A stretch of 64,000 nt of DNA from Alloascoidea africana. Lineage: Eukaryota > Ascomycota > Alloascoideomycetes > Alloascoideales > Alloascoideaceae. The stretch spans positions 124,001 through 188,000 of the forward strand of contig JAKTTT010000016.1 of assembly GCA_030581615.1 (NCBI GenBank), given 5' to 3'. Shown piece by piece: positions 41,281 through 51,474 of the stretch (positions within the stretch are counted from its first letter, which is position 1; each line of letters begins with the position of its first letter). Below the pieces are notes generated by a model, which made no database searches, had not been told where the DNA came from, and worked only from the letters and a program-made list of their open reading frames with translations. The position numbers and the translations under genes were made by a program.

Positions 41281-41568
41281 CAGCTGGGCGATGACTAACT
41301 TCTTAACAGATATTTTTCAGGCTGGGCTGCCAACAACGTCCACGCCAGAAAAAACGTATGCGAATATATAATCCTCCTCATAGTCATCACCAAAGTGCTT
41401 CTTCTTCTTTTCCACCTCCACACCAGCTAAAGCTTAGACTTTATCAAGATACGCAGGCTTATTCCCCTTTCCACGAATAAGAGTCCGCTTTTCTACATCC
41501 CGCTCCTCTCGTTTCGTTCACCCGTTCGGCATTTCTCTTCGGTCATTGTTACCCCAAACCTCAAAAAA

Positions 41569-42408
41569 ATGACTTCACAAACCTCTCACAACCCATCCCC
41601 AGAGGAGCTACAGGAACAGGCAAAGAAGTCTGCGGCCTATAGGGCAGTAGACGAAAACTTCCCCCGCAACGCCAAAGTCGTGGGAATCGGCTCGGGATCC
41701 ACCGTCGTCTACGTTGCTGAGCGAATCGGCCAACTTCCATACAAAGACGAGTTTGTGTGTATCCCCACTGGCTTCCAGTCCAAGGCTCTGATCGCCTCGA
41801 ATAACCTGCGACTCGCAAGCATCGAAGAATACGGTCCTGGTGACCTCGACATTGCTTTCGACGGTGCAGATGAGGTGGATCCTGATCTCAGTTGTATCAA
41901 AGGTGGGGGTGCCTGTCTTTTCCAAGAGAAGCTTGTAGCCGCGAGCGCCCAGAAGTTTGTGCTCGTTGCGGATTATCGGAAACGAGCTCCCCAGGGCTTG
42001 GGCACGATCTGGCTGAAAGGCATCCCCATAGAGGTTGTCCCTATAGCGTACTTGCGGGTCAAAAGGGAATTGACCAAGATGGGCGCTCTCTCTGCAGATG
42101 TGAGACAGGGAGGACCAGCAAAAGCTGGCCCTGTCATTACGGACAACAACAACTTTATAATCGACGCCTACTTTGGGCAAATAGGCAATGTCGCAGAACT
42201 TCATTCAAAGATAAAAGGCCTCATCGGTGTTGTCGATACAGGCCTGTTCCCTTCAATGGCTGACGCCTGCTACTTTGGCGAACCTGATGGTGACGTTTCT
42301 GTCGTTTACAAGCCTGGTTCTGCCTCGGCTTCTGCTATCAATGGCAAAGAAGAGCAAACTTTGATAAGGAAGGAGCCAAAGGCTAACGGGAAAACAACGA
42401 AAAATTAA
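41569..42408 (+). CDS. RKI1: Ribose-5-phosphate isomerase A
   Basis: A 279-aa single-exon ORF. The enzyme interconverts ribose-5-phosphate and ribulose-5-phosphate in the non-oxidative pentose phosphate pathway. Type-A signatures are [16 protein letters not shown] near residue 42, [14 protein letters not shown] near 101 (active-site Asp pair) and [15 protein letters not shown] (catalytic Glu and Lys), then [22 protein letters not shown]. The tail after [11 protein letters not shown] is a low-complexity Lys/Ala extension of about 30 residues. The start is preceded by seven A's, a good yeast context. Confidence 0.97.
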   Translation: MTSQTSHNPSPEELQEQAKKSAAYRAVDENFPRNAKVVGIGSGSTVVYVAERIGQLPYKDEFVCIPTGFQSKALIASNNLRLASIEEYGPGDLDIAFDGADEVDPDLSCIKGGGACLFQEKLVAASAQKFVLVADYRKRAPQGLGTIWLKGIPIEVVPIAYLRVKRELTKMGALSADVRQGGPAKAGPVITDNNNFIIDAYFGQIGNVAELHSKIKGLIGVVDTGLFPSMADACYFGEPDGDVSVVYKPGSASASAINGKEEQTLIRKEPKANGKTTKN

Positions 42409-42902
42409 CTTAATATCTGTATTTTTTTGTATATCCTATTTGATAATGAAGAATTGCAATGAAGAGGACGAGGAGTGTTGAACTACAAAGCTGATTCAAG
42501 AAGATGTTTATTATCGATATGAACCCTCTCAATATAGTAATTGTCATTTTATTAGATAATAGTCCTTGCCAGACAATGTGTTATCTCTTTTTTTTTTTTT
42601 TTTTGTTATGTTTCTGTTTTTATCATTTATACTGTCTTTCTCTTCATTATTTTGGTTTTATTTTTATTGTACTACTTTAGCATGAACTATTATGAACAAC
42701 TTCTCGTTCCTTAAGTGAAATAGGTTATTTAGGAATGAATTAAAACAATTTGTAATTGTTTGAGCCGCATATGCTGTTTGACACCATCTAATGAACTGAT
42801 ATAGATAGCTTTACTGGTTATGCTCTCTTTACTGTCACACAACCTTAGTTCCTAATTGAAAGAATGCACTTGGTCTGATCGTATGTAGTACTACTCTACC
42901 AC
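42409..42902. other. Convergent intergenic region
   Basis: T-rich 3' flanks with a 19-T run near 42588-42604, between RKI1 (+) and NGG1 (-). Nothing else was seen. Confidence 0.6.
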
Positions 42903-45344
42903 TCAGCTTTCTTGAAACTTAATATCCTCACTCTCAATTGCATCCTCCTCTCCATCATCATCAAACTCATCCTTGTCCAAGTCTTTAAAAATCGACTCCG
43001 ATGGAACTCGTAACATCTCTTGCTGGGATTTGAAAATTGGACCAATCTTGTTGATCCACCGTAGTCTCTTGTCTAACAGTGCTCGCAGTCCAGAATTTGC
43101 AGCGGATTGGGTGGCCGCGGCAATCGCAGATGCAGAAATAGAAGACATAGATGTCGTTTTGGTTGCGTTTGTAGTCGGTCCTTTCTTCTTTTTAGATCGA
43201 GGAGTCTTCAAACGCTTGAGATAGGCCTGATCTACTTGTTTATCCAGGTCATCCAGAATTTGAGAATATTCCTGATACGCCATTTGTTCCCTCACAATAG
43301 GAATTAAACGCCTTTTCCGTTGTTGGTTTCTTTTTGAAACTTCTCTTAGCTTTGCTTGCAGCGCTCTTAATTCGGAACATATTTCATCGTCTTCTCTTCC
43401 TTGCAGCCAGTCCATTTCAAACTCTTCATCGTCTTCATAAGAATCTCCACCTCCAGCTCCCGAAATCACTCCCATTCTACCATTAGATCGAATTCCAGCA
43501 TTGGCATTCAACGGCTCCAGTTTTTCTTCCTTTTCCCGTCTACTATCTATGTTCACATAAATTCCAACATATCTCAGCTCTCGCTTTAATCGCTCTTCCA
43601 GTGAGTTGTAGTCCGCTCTGACTGAAGTGACACTCCAGCCATTTTGTTGTGGAATAGCGCTTGAACTCTGTAATAACGGATTAGCTGGTTCGACTGGATT
43701 AGACGGCACTTTCTTCTGGTCAGGCGCAGCGGAAGTGCCATTAGGCTTCTCAGGCTCTTCAGTCTCATCTTTAAGTAGAGCAGACAACAGTCTTGATGCC
43801 AATGGGCCACAAGAAACCTCCTCGGATTCTAAAACATCCTCAATAATGTTCTCAGAACTCCCTTTTGGAATCACTTTGCTAATTTCTGGCTGTGGCGCAG
43901 GCGAGTATTTGAATAAGCCACTGTTTTGGTCCTCCTCTTGCCAGACATCAGTATACACTGGACCTAAACGTGGCGTAATATAAGGTGTTAAATTGGGCTA
44001 GACAATTAGGTTTTGGTTAGTTCTTGTTTAGTTTCAAGCTCATCGTCGTTTATTTTAACTTACGTCGTATCCTGTGCCAGTCTCAAAGGGGATATATTTT
44101 TGTTTCAAAAACGTCAAATCTTCCTCCTGATATGGTCTGAAAAAGTTTTCAACGTAAGTTTGAAAAGTAGAAAATTGCACCTGGTTATTTACTTTCACTT
44201 TAGACATGTCGAGATCCGGTATTTCTCCCGGTAGCTGGTCCTTGAGATCAGACGCTGGGTAGCTCGCGACTGCATACTTCTTCTTCAGATACTCTTCTCC
44301 TGTTTGTGCAAGCCCCTCAGCATCCTCCTGGTATAGCTTCAGCATGGCAATAGGCAAAGTCTGAGATTCAACAAACTCAGATTTAGGATTCTTTTGCCTA
44401 GAATCGTACTCTGGCGTGTGGTATCGTTCTAATTCATCATCCTCTTCTTCCTCATCTTCGTTTTTGTTTCTGCTTGAATCGCCTTCTCCATTTTTATTCT
44501 GGTATGCTTTTGTCACAGTTTCTGCCTCAAAAGTCCGACCTTTCTCCGGTTCAATTGTTTCTTTCGCATCCATCATGTCTGTGTCATCATCTTCACCATC
44601 GGTTTTGTCAATGTAACCGCACATCTCTTCATGAATTGTGGATGTACTGGCGTCAGCGCCTCCAACAAACAAGGCATTGGACTTTTTCGTAGGTTCCAAC
44701 TTTATCTTCTTTTTTGGAGATCCAAACTCTTTTTCATGTGATAGTTCTCTTTCCTTTTCTCTCTCAAAGCTCCGTCTTATTTCCCTTTCCTTTTCCTTTT
44801 CCTCGCGCTCAAACTCGCGTTTGCGTTCACGCTCGCGTTTTTGCTGAAGTTCTCGCTCTCTTTGTAACTGTTGTTGCTGTTGTTGTTGTTGTTGTTGCTG
44901 CTGCTGTTGCACTAGACGTTCCTTTTCACGTTCCCGTTGGTATTCTTTCTCCCTCTCCCTCTCCCTCTCTCTTTCGCGCTCTTTCTCTCTGTCATGCTGT
45001 TCAACAGCTGAGAGGACTTCTAACTTCTCATCGCAATCCCTAATTAATTGCTCATCATGTTCAATAATAATGTCGACTTCCGAAATGAACCCCTGTAAGC
45101 TTTTCTGAAGTAAAGAAAGAGTTGGGAGAGATGGAGCCACGGCTGCAGCATCACCGATTAGCTCATTTGTACTTCGATCAAGTTCTAGGCCGATATCATT
45201 TAATAGACCTTTAAAATTCACCGAGTTACGTCGATCGTTAATAGAGGAGCTTCTGTGGGGCCGGATATCGGGAGATGAGGTGTTTCTAGTGTACTTGTCT
45301 TTCCCCAGTCTTCCTTTATTCTTGATGCGAATTCGCCCACCCAT
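42903..45344 (-). CDS. NGG1: SAGA/ADA acetyltransferase adaptor Ada3
   Basis: Two exons: 45344-44064 (427 codons) and 43997-42903, with a 66-nt phase-0 intron (GTAAGT, ACTAAC branch). The product is 791 aa. Ngg1/Ada3 links Gcn5 and Ada2 in the SAGA and ADA complexes. The N-terminal part has a helical domain (LPTLSLLQKSLQGFISEVD), a long charged Arg/Glu coiled coil interrupted by a Gln run (codons 44878-44920), and the acidic linker ELERYHTPEYDS. The conserved Ada3 block starts KVNNQVQFSTFQTYVENFFRPY and crosses the splice at GTGYD|PNLTPYITPRLG. The C-terminal helical domain contains RLRWINKIGPIFKSQQEMLRVP. S. cerevisiae Ngg1 is 702 aa. Confidence 0.93.
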
Positions 45345-45901
45345 TACGAAATGATGTAATGCTTTTGTAAAATATTAGACACTTATTTCATAAGCCGTAA
45401 TCGTTCAGAAAGCTTTGTTGCGCAATAGGCAAGCAAAGAGCAATGTGTTTTGGACTTTTCGTGTGGAATCCTGATTAGACAATTTGATGGAGGTTAGAAT
45501 GGTCTGTTAACTATGTGTGGGTGTGAACTTTGAATGAACTTACCTATCTGTTGTTCTTTGCGCAGTGACACCAATCTCCGGTATAATTCAAAAGCAATCC
45601 AAAAAGAAAAATAGTCTCTAGCAAACGATTATTCCGATTATCCAACAGAAAAATAAAATAGTAGTCTTGTAGAGAATGAACTGCACCGATGGTTTGTTCT
45701 GCTCTTACTGGTCCCGTTTACCTCAAGTGAAGCAAAACACTCCATGTTCTGAGTATTACACACCGCACGCGTACAACACATCACGGCACTCTAACGCTCC
45801 TTATTAACCAGCTTTAGGAATGGATTAAAGTAGCTAGAGGCTATTTACAAAACACCGTTGCGAAAAAAAACATGCCAAGCAACGACCTCATAACGGCAAA
45901 T
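45345..45901. promoter_or_regulatory. NGG1 promoter and RSM24 3' flank
   Basis: 557 bp with moderate AT content. ACACCGCACGCGTACAACACATCACGG near 45760 contains an ACGCGT (MCB-like) hexamer. No ORF was seen. Confidence 0.4.
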
Positions 45902-46879
45902 TTATTTTTCCTGGGTTATAGCAAGGACCTGATCCATAAATGTTTCCGATTTTGAACTTGGTGCATCCATAGGCCGTTTCCACTCCTCGGGGAATTTGAA
46001 ATTTTGGGGTCGATTTCGATACTTTCTCTTATTGCGCTTGTGATCAGTATGTCGGGTATCCAATGGAACATCCGAAAAATCGTCACTCGCATCTTTGGCC
46101 CTCTCAACAAGCTTGTCCACTAGTCCGCTAATGTATCTCATATTCTGGGCCGGCTCGGGAAACATGTTACTCGATATCTTGACCAAATCCAGTTTGTAAT
46201 CGTATCTAACCCCAGCTAATACACAGAGCTTGTGTCTCTCTTTGTCGGTCAGATCCAAGTCAGAAGGTGAAAATGTACACACCACTTTCCTGTCCGCAGG
46301 GTGTTCTTCGCCCAAAAATGTGGTGAATTTGAACCTCAATGGCTTTGATTTCTTGTCTCTAGGTGTGTACGGCTTTATGTACTGGGTCAGCAAAGGCATT
46401 TCGTAAGCAGCAATTCGGTTGTAGTGTCGCTGTTCGCGGTGTCCCATAAGTTGAGTATGTCCGAGAGTAGTATAATCATCCCATTCAAAATCACTTGGCT
46501 GGTAGTCATCACGATTTGGTAGTTTATCCAATTTTCTAGCTGCAAATTCTCCTCCTTCATAAATCTTTTGGATGTTGTCAAATGAAACGCCAGTGTCCTT
46601 TGAAGTTGATAATAAAGCTTCAAACTCCTTGGGATGTCGTTTGTACTTTGAACCCATCATAAGAACCCTTCGTCGGTACAAGTCAAAAATTTGTTCAGAT
46701 GGCAATCCTTTCCATTTTTCTGGTTGAAGCTCAAGTGGGATATCCTTTTGAGATTTCTGGGGTGAAAAACTTTGCCTAGTGGATGAAAACGCTCTAGCCG
46801 TCGGTCTTGATCCGTTAATGGTCAAGTGCCTCACCACAGGAGAAGCAGCTTTCAACACCTGCGGATCCAACCAACGCAT
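45902..46879 (-). CDS. RSM24: Mitochondrial small-subunit ribosomal protein mS35
   Basis: A 325-aa ORF from ATG 46879-46877. The first 45 residues are rich in Arg, Ser and Ala (ARAFSSTRQSFSPQ), a likely presequence. The body includes LPSEQIFDLYRRRVLMMGSKYKR, TLGHTQLMGHREQRHYNRIAAYEMPLL, LRFKFTTFLGEEHPADRKVV and DLTDKERHKLCVLAGVRYD, which match mS35 (yeast Rsm24, 319 aa). It works in the mitoribosome near the mRNA path. The frame stays open to 46915 but without another ATG. Confidence 0.9.
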   Translation of the reverse strand: MRWLDPQVLKAASPVVRHLTINGSRPTARAFSSTRQSFSPQKSQKDIPLELQPEKWKGLPSEQIFDLYRRRVLMMGSKYKRHPKEFEALLSTSKDTGVSFDNIQKIYEGGEFAARKLDKLPNRDDYQPSDFEWDDYTTLGHTQLMGHREQRHYNRIAAYEMPLLTQYIKPYTPRDKKSKPLRFKFTTFLGEEHPADRKVVCTFSPSDLDLTDKERHKLCVLAGVRYDYKLDLVKISSNMFPEPAQNMRYISGLVDKLVERAKDASDDFSDVPLDTRHTDHKRNKRKYRNRPQNFKFPEEWKRPMDAPSSKSETFMDQVLAITQEK

Positions 46880-48030
46880 TTCGTAATACTGGATCTCGAC
46901 TAATTGTAGAACCAACGAATGGTGGTGATGTAGTCTGATTTTTCACGCGTAAATTTGGGTACATAGAAAATGAGAGTTCCAAATTACCCGGATGCACCGT
47001 TTATAGAGGTAATAGCTTCTTTATCTTCATTCCTAATGCAAAAAGCTTTATAATCAGCTTTTTGTTATAGCTTAGTTTTTTTAATCAGTAGATGCCTAAT
47101 TCTTAGCCTGTGAGAAATTGTGAGCAGAACGCCTCAGATTCATGTGGATGCTGTCGAGGTATCATATCCTTCTTAATGCCTTCTCTATTAACTTCGCAGG
47201 TTGTACAATGCTCTAAGAGAGACACCAAGAAGAAATTTACTCGGAACTAAATTTGATAAAAAATATCGTAGTTAAATTTTGTTAAAATTTAAACCAACAA
47301 GAACATTTTCATGTGGAGTGGGTTTTCCATGCAGATGCACTCCCAGTCCAAGTTGGACTAAGCGATCCTCTTGCCATGACATCCTATGAAAACAGACCTC
47401 TCTGAGTATTCTGCTAGAGTCATTTGTTGGTCTATCGAAAGGTTAAAACAAGGAAACAAGAATAGGAAACCAAGGAGTAATGACAACTAATAAAGTGGCC
47501 CTATCATCCGGAGTGGTGTTAAATGGGTCAACATAAACGAACAGTAACATCAGCAATCTCCAAAAGAAATGCCCTGAAACCTGTTAGCACAACCTAGGAG
47601 TCTTAGTAGCTAAACCATGAGAAAGGAACAAAGACGAGAGCCGCTAACGATAGAGAAAAAGAAGACCGACTGTAGAATTTGATGATCAAGAAGAAATGCA
47701 ATTTACAATTGAGTATGGTAATAATAACATCCGAGTTTGTTTGATAAAAGATGAGGCTTAATAGGTAAGAGTTTTCGATTTTCAACGTGCAGAAACTGAA
47801 TTGAGTACTCCAGGATGAAGCCATAAGAAGCTTCAATATTGATTGCCAAATTCATAAAAACAAAAATATAGAATGCAGTTTTGAAAATGATAAAACAATA
47901 AGACAGTCAGACACATCTAAAGAGAGAAATCCACAAGCGCCAAAATATTTTGAAAACATAACCCATTCATTTAATTGTTCCCCCGAATCTCTTAAGATTT
48001 TCTTTTTCCCAGACTTACACACTTCTATTC
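46880..48030. other. Gene desert upstream of LTR fossils
   Basis: 1.15 kb of AT-rich DNA with no supported gene. Short ORFs at 47603-47836 and 47852-48058 (-) have no motif. Part may be unrecognised decayed repeat. Confidence 0.5.
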
Positions 48031-48239
48031 GTTTAAGCCAACCACTGTCTGAGATCAAGCCAGCCTTTTACCAACCGCCTTAATTGTTAGCTACATAGTT
48101 CTGTCCACATAAGAGGAGTCCTTCTCTCACTTTTCTAATAGATCAAGCTTTATACAGACTACTTTCACGGACAAAACTCCTAACAAACTAGATTCTGTCA
48201 TCCAGCGAGTATAACAGAGTAAAAATCAGAATTCTTACA
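48030..48239 (-). mobile_element. LTR-like fossil, minus orientation (partial)
   Basis: Read on the minus strand, a repeat starts TGTAAGAATTC at 48239. It matches the plus-strand copy at 48245-49001 over roughly 200 bp (shared CGCTGGATGACAGAATCTAG and TAAAGCTTGATCTATTAGAA). The TG start and position near a tRNA gene fit a solo LTR of a yeast retrotransposon. It is broken and old, and no internal coding region remains. Confidence 0.5.
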
Positions 48240-48244
48240 GTGAA

Positions 48245-49001
48245 TGTAAGAGAAATGATTCTCTTAACCTCAGATTAGTTCCATTTAGTTTCTCTTTCTC
48301 ACTTTCGCTCTTAGTTACTCTTTTCTTGTCTTGTTATAGTCGCTGGATGACAGAATCTAGTTGTTAGGAGTTTTGTCCGTGAAAGTAGTCTGTATAAAGC
48401 TTGATCTATTAGAAATGAGAGAGACTCTTCTTATGTAGACAGAACTATGTAGCTAGCAATTAAGGTGGTTGGCAAGAGGTTGGCTAGGTCTCAGAGAGTG
48501 GTTGGCTTGCATACCAAAAGTAGTAAGACAGTCCTTGTGAGTGATAAGCCATCTCATTGTAACATGTCTTAGTTTACATTCAGTAACTACAAACGGTGAT
48601 TCTAATAATCCTTTAGTTGCTTACATAGTTTCTAGCAGTTTCTAAGCTCTATATAAGGAGGACTTTCTCCCTGAGTCTTAGAGACCGGGCACTCGACACT
48701 GAATACATTTTCTTCTTGATTCTTTCTAAGTTTCTGGAGGGTTCTTGACCTTTGTGCCCTGTTCCCCCTTGAGTAAGAGAATCCCACCAGACATTCCTCT
48801 TACAATAAATGTGAGATAACAGAACCTCTTGTTCTGAACTCTCAAGTTTATGCCTTAGAGAATAAACATTAAGTAGCTTAAAGAAGAAGAAAACTAAGAA
48901 ATACAAACATAGTTTTATTTATACTCTTGGGCTTCAGTCTCATTATTACACCACTCTGGAATATATTGAGCTTCTTGCTAATAAGAATCACAGTTCTTAC
49001 A
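48245..49001 (+). mobile_element. LTR-like fossil, plus orientation (probable solo LTR)
   Basis: Begins TGTAAGAG and ends GTTCTTACA, giving TGTAAGA/TCTTACA inverted ends typical of LTRs. A TATATAAGG promoter-like element lies at 48650-48658. About 757 bp long and unaccompanied by gag-pol, it is best read as a solo LTR of unknown family. It is separated by only 5 bases (GTGAA) from the oppositely oriented copy on its left. It lies about 870 bp from a tRNA gene, a favoured landing zone of Ty-type elements. It is a moderately old fossil. Confidence 0.55.
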
Positions 49002-49400
49002 TATAAATGTAATAACAATAGGTTTCAAGTCCCTATTGCTATTACGTTCAATGACAAAAAAATGCAGGAACCGGATTCCCTGCAGTACCCGTGAAATTAC
49101 CGATAAGGAGACTTCTGTGTACGGCGTCATGGCTTGACGGGTCAACGAAATCCCATTAGAAAGATATTGCGGGATGGTGCTGACAATGACTACCATGGCG
49201 GCTAGGAAATCTTTGACAACGTTAAAATTTTCTGAAAGATATTTGAGGATAGTAACGCTGGGTTGTTGTGTTTTCTTCTCTTCAATCACTAGTCTGGTGG
49301 GTGATGGTCCAATTTGTGGTAGGTCCAGCAAATTATGGTTTGCTACCAACCATCCCAGAAGAGTGAAGAACAGGTATAGAAGTTTTGACACGACCTCCAT
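48978..49400 (-). CDS. Orphan small protein with N-terminal signal/anchor
   Basis: A 140-aa ORF from ATG 49400-49398. It begins MEVVSKLLYLFFTLLGWLVA, a good signal peptide or anchor. A second hydrophobic stretch lies near residues 65-80 (VKDFLAAMVVIVSTIPQYL) and a third around 100-115 (VISRVLQGIRFLHFFVIE). A TATATAAG-like box lies about 105 bp upstream on the minus strand (near 49503). The last eight codons lie inside the LTR-like repeat end, so the C-terminus (ICKNCDSY) may derive from it. No family was recognised. It could be a real orphan gene or a chance ORF in a repeat-rich zone. Confidence 0.35.
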   Translation of the reverse strand: MEVVSKLLYLFFTLLGWLVANHNLLDLPQIGPSPTRLVIEEKKTQQPSVTILKYLSENFNVVKDFLAAMVVIVSTIPQYLSNGISLTRQAMTPYTEVSLSVISRVLQGIRFLHFFVIERNSNRDLKPIVITFICKNCDSY

Positions 49401-49870
49401 CTTATATGTTTGGGTTGCAAAGTAGAATCTGGTTTGTATTAAAGTACAAATAACAGTCTAAATTGAGCTTGACCTTTTCACTAGAAGGGGACAAGTCTCT
49501 TCCTTATATATTCGTAGCTAACAACTAAACCTTTCCTTTGTGTTCTAATTGGTGGCAACTTAGCAACTAAACCTTTCCTATCGTTCTAGTCTTGTGAGCT
49601 AAGTGACTTTGTAGTCTTTGTGTGACTCAAAGTCTCTTGCACATAGCAACCTTATAACAAGAGTTCAGGAAAGTTCAAAATGAAAGTTCTTTTTATTCTT
49701 CTTATTTTGTTGTCCTCTTCTTTAGGGAGGAACTACTCTCTAAATAGTTCTATGTAAATTAAAATAAAAATGAACGTATAGGTGACATCATCCATGAAAT
49801 CTTCCATCTAAGAACATGGATTAGCGCTGCGGCTTCCCTTATAGCAGGGGTTTTTAAACTAAAAAAGTTA
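49401..49870. other. tRNA upstream region
   Basis: 470 bp containing a short direct repeat (AACTAAACCTTTCCT near 49525 and again near 49563), possibly a fragment of another decayed repeat. No gene was seen. Confidence 0.4.
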
Positions 49871-49946
49871 GCCCTTTTGGCCAAGTGGTAAGGCGCCGCA
49901 CTCGTAAGAAATGCGGCGATCGACGGTTCGATCCCGTCAGAGGGCA
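49871..49946 (+). tRNA. tRNA-Thr (anticodon CGT) with 4-nt anticodon-loop insertion
   Basis: A complete cloverleaf. The acceptor GCCCTTT pairs with AGAGGGC, the discriminator is A at 49946, the D-arm is GCC...GGC, the anticodon stem is CCGCA/TGCGG, and the T-arm is GACGG-TTCGATC-CCGTC. It closely resembles the S. cerevisiae tRNA-Thr(CGU) sequence as I recall it. The anticodon loop reads CTCGTA, then AGAA (49907-49910), then A. Four extra bases sit right after position 37, the canonical place for tRNA introns, so removing them restores a normal 7-base loop. A T5 terminator follows at 49951-49955. The A and B boxes (TGGCCAAGTGG, GGTTCGATCCC) are intact. Confidence 0.93.
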
Positions 49947-49950
49947 TTCA

Positions 49951-49955
49951 TTTTT
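49951..49955 (+). terminator. Pol III T-run terminator
   Basis: Five T's beginning five bases after the tRNA discriminator base. Confidence 0.8.
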
Positions 49956-51474
49956 GATTTTTATTCTCTCTACTATTCCATTTCATTCAATGTTTTTTGT
50001 ACTTCAATAAAATCATTAGAGCTGAGCTGGAAGCTTTTAAGTAAAGTTAACTTTTATCAAAAAGAAAGAAAACTAGCATTCTGATTTTCTAAAGGAAAAC
50101 CAAAGTTGCTCATTCTGTAGTTCTTCAAAATTCAACACGATACAGGAATTAACCCAAGTTAATTCTGAATAGCATTACACAAATATACGATTTTGTAGCC
50201 AGTAGTCCAAACTGATCTAGGAGATTCACAGGGGAAGAAAATAGATCAGACCTGCTGAGTATTATTACTTTGACACCTGTATCACCTCTGCGAATGGTTG
50301 AGTTTAACTACTAACTCTACCTTCTAATAGGTGATGACCAAGTCGGGCTGCTGTCAGAAAAGCTTTAAATAAATAGAGATTAGAAGATTTCCAGTTTGTT
50401 GTAAGATGATCTATAGCTAGTGGTAATTGTAGCAGCATTATTGACAACCACTGTGATTAATGCTGCCAGTAGGAAAACAAATACGCTCCAAGAGAAAGCA
50501 AAATCTTGATAGAATGCTATTATGGCGCCTTGGTCCCAAGTAGCGACTTTTTACCCTTGAATTATGCAATTTGTAATTCATCCTGGCCTTATGCTTGATG
50601 AGATTAGGAGCACTTCTTTGCCCAAAAGTGTTCCACACTCACAAATAAAATGCAGACAACTTTCATACCCTCTTCTCAGTTGTTACAAGTAAATATATAG
50701 GAGGAATGGTGACTTGAATTTGCTGTATCCTCGGGAGACAAGGAAGGGAAGAGGGAAACGGAACTGCAACTTATTCATTCTTATTGCCAGAACCGGTTAA
50801 TAATGAGTTCATTTGCTAAGCTTTCAGATTCGGTAATGCAGTTGAACCCACTTTTTGTTACATCTTAATCAAGACATTGAATAGCATGCTCTGTGGAGTG
50901 GCCCTTCGGAACAAAGAAAACACTGATTGGTCAAAAAAATGATGTGAGATGAGGTCGCAGAATAACTTGATCTTGGATCTCTTTTTTCAGATAGTAATTC
51001 CTTCTCGAACTCGCTCGTACGTTTCCTGGCAAGTGTGTAGGAAGTTCATTCTGAAAATGGTAACCGTTGTATCCAAATGTGATCTAAAGCCAAGGTAATC
51101 TTGGGGCTGTTTGTACCGGTTCTTCCCAACTTGGAACTACAGGATGAATGATCCGAAATACATGGCGCGAATAGCGCGAATCGCTCTCCACAGCCCTCTC
51201 TGCCAGTGCTCTTCCATCGGATGGATATATTGAGGGTTTAAGACTAACGTCCTCATGTTTCGACCGGAAAAGCCTGGATCTGCAAGCTTGCTAATCTTTA
51301 ATGCCTGCTTACTTCATCACATGGCAAAAGCTTATGCACCCGAGCCAAAATTAGTTCGCGCGCATGGAGGGTTTCATGTAGAGAGAACCTTTTCTCTCTT
51401 TGAGCACCGTCCATTCCTAAGCTCTATATATCTCCATATTTCCACTTTCCGGCTCTTCTCCCCACCGTCTAGAG
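49956..51474. other. Intergenic region, no gene seen
   Basis: 1.5 kb between the tRNA and the LCAT-like hydrolase gene. Only short ORFs are present. TCTATATATCTCC at 51422-51434, about 50 bp upstream of the hydrolase ATG, is TATA-like. Confidence 0.5.

Larger units (their letters stand above)
39879..41568. other. Long divergent region between RPS7 and RKI1, no gene seen
   Basis: 1.7 kb, mixed composition. Short overlapping ORFs on both strands have no motifs. GGACCC hexamers lie at 41253-41280. The 300 bp before RKI1 are pyrimidine-rich, as in highly expressed yeast genes. I cannot exclude an unannotated non-coding RNA. Confidence 0.5.

Noticed and set aside
39879-41568. Several 60-110 codon ORFs on both strands between RPS7 and RKI1
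   Set aside because: They overlap each other, lack motifs and include many non-ATG starts, so none is supported.
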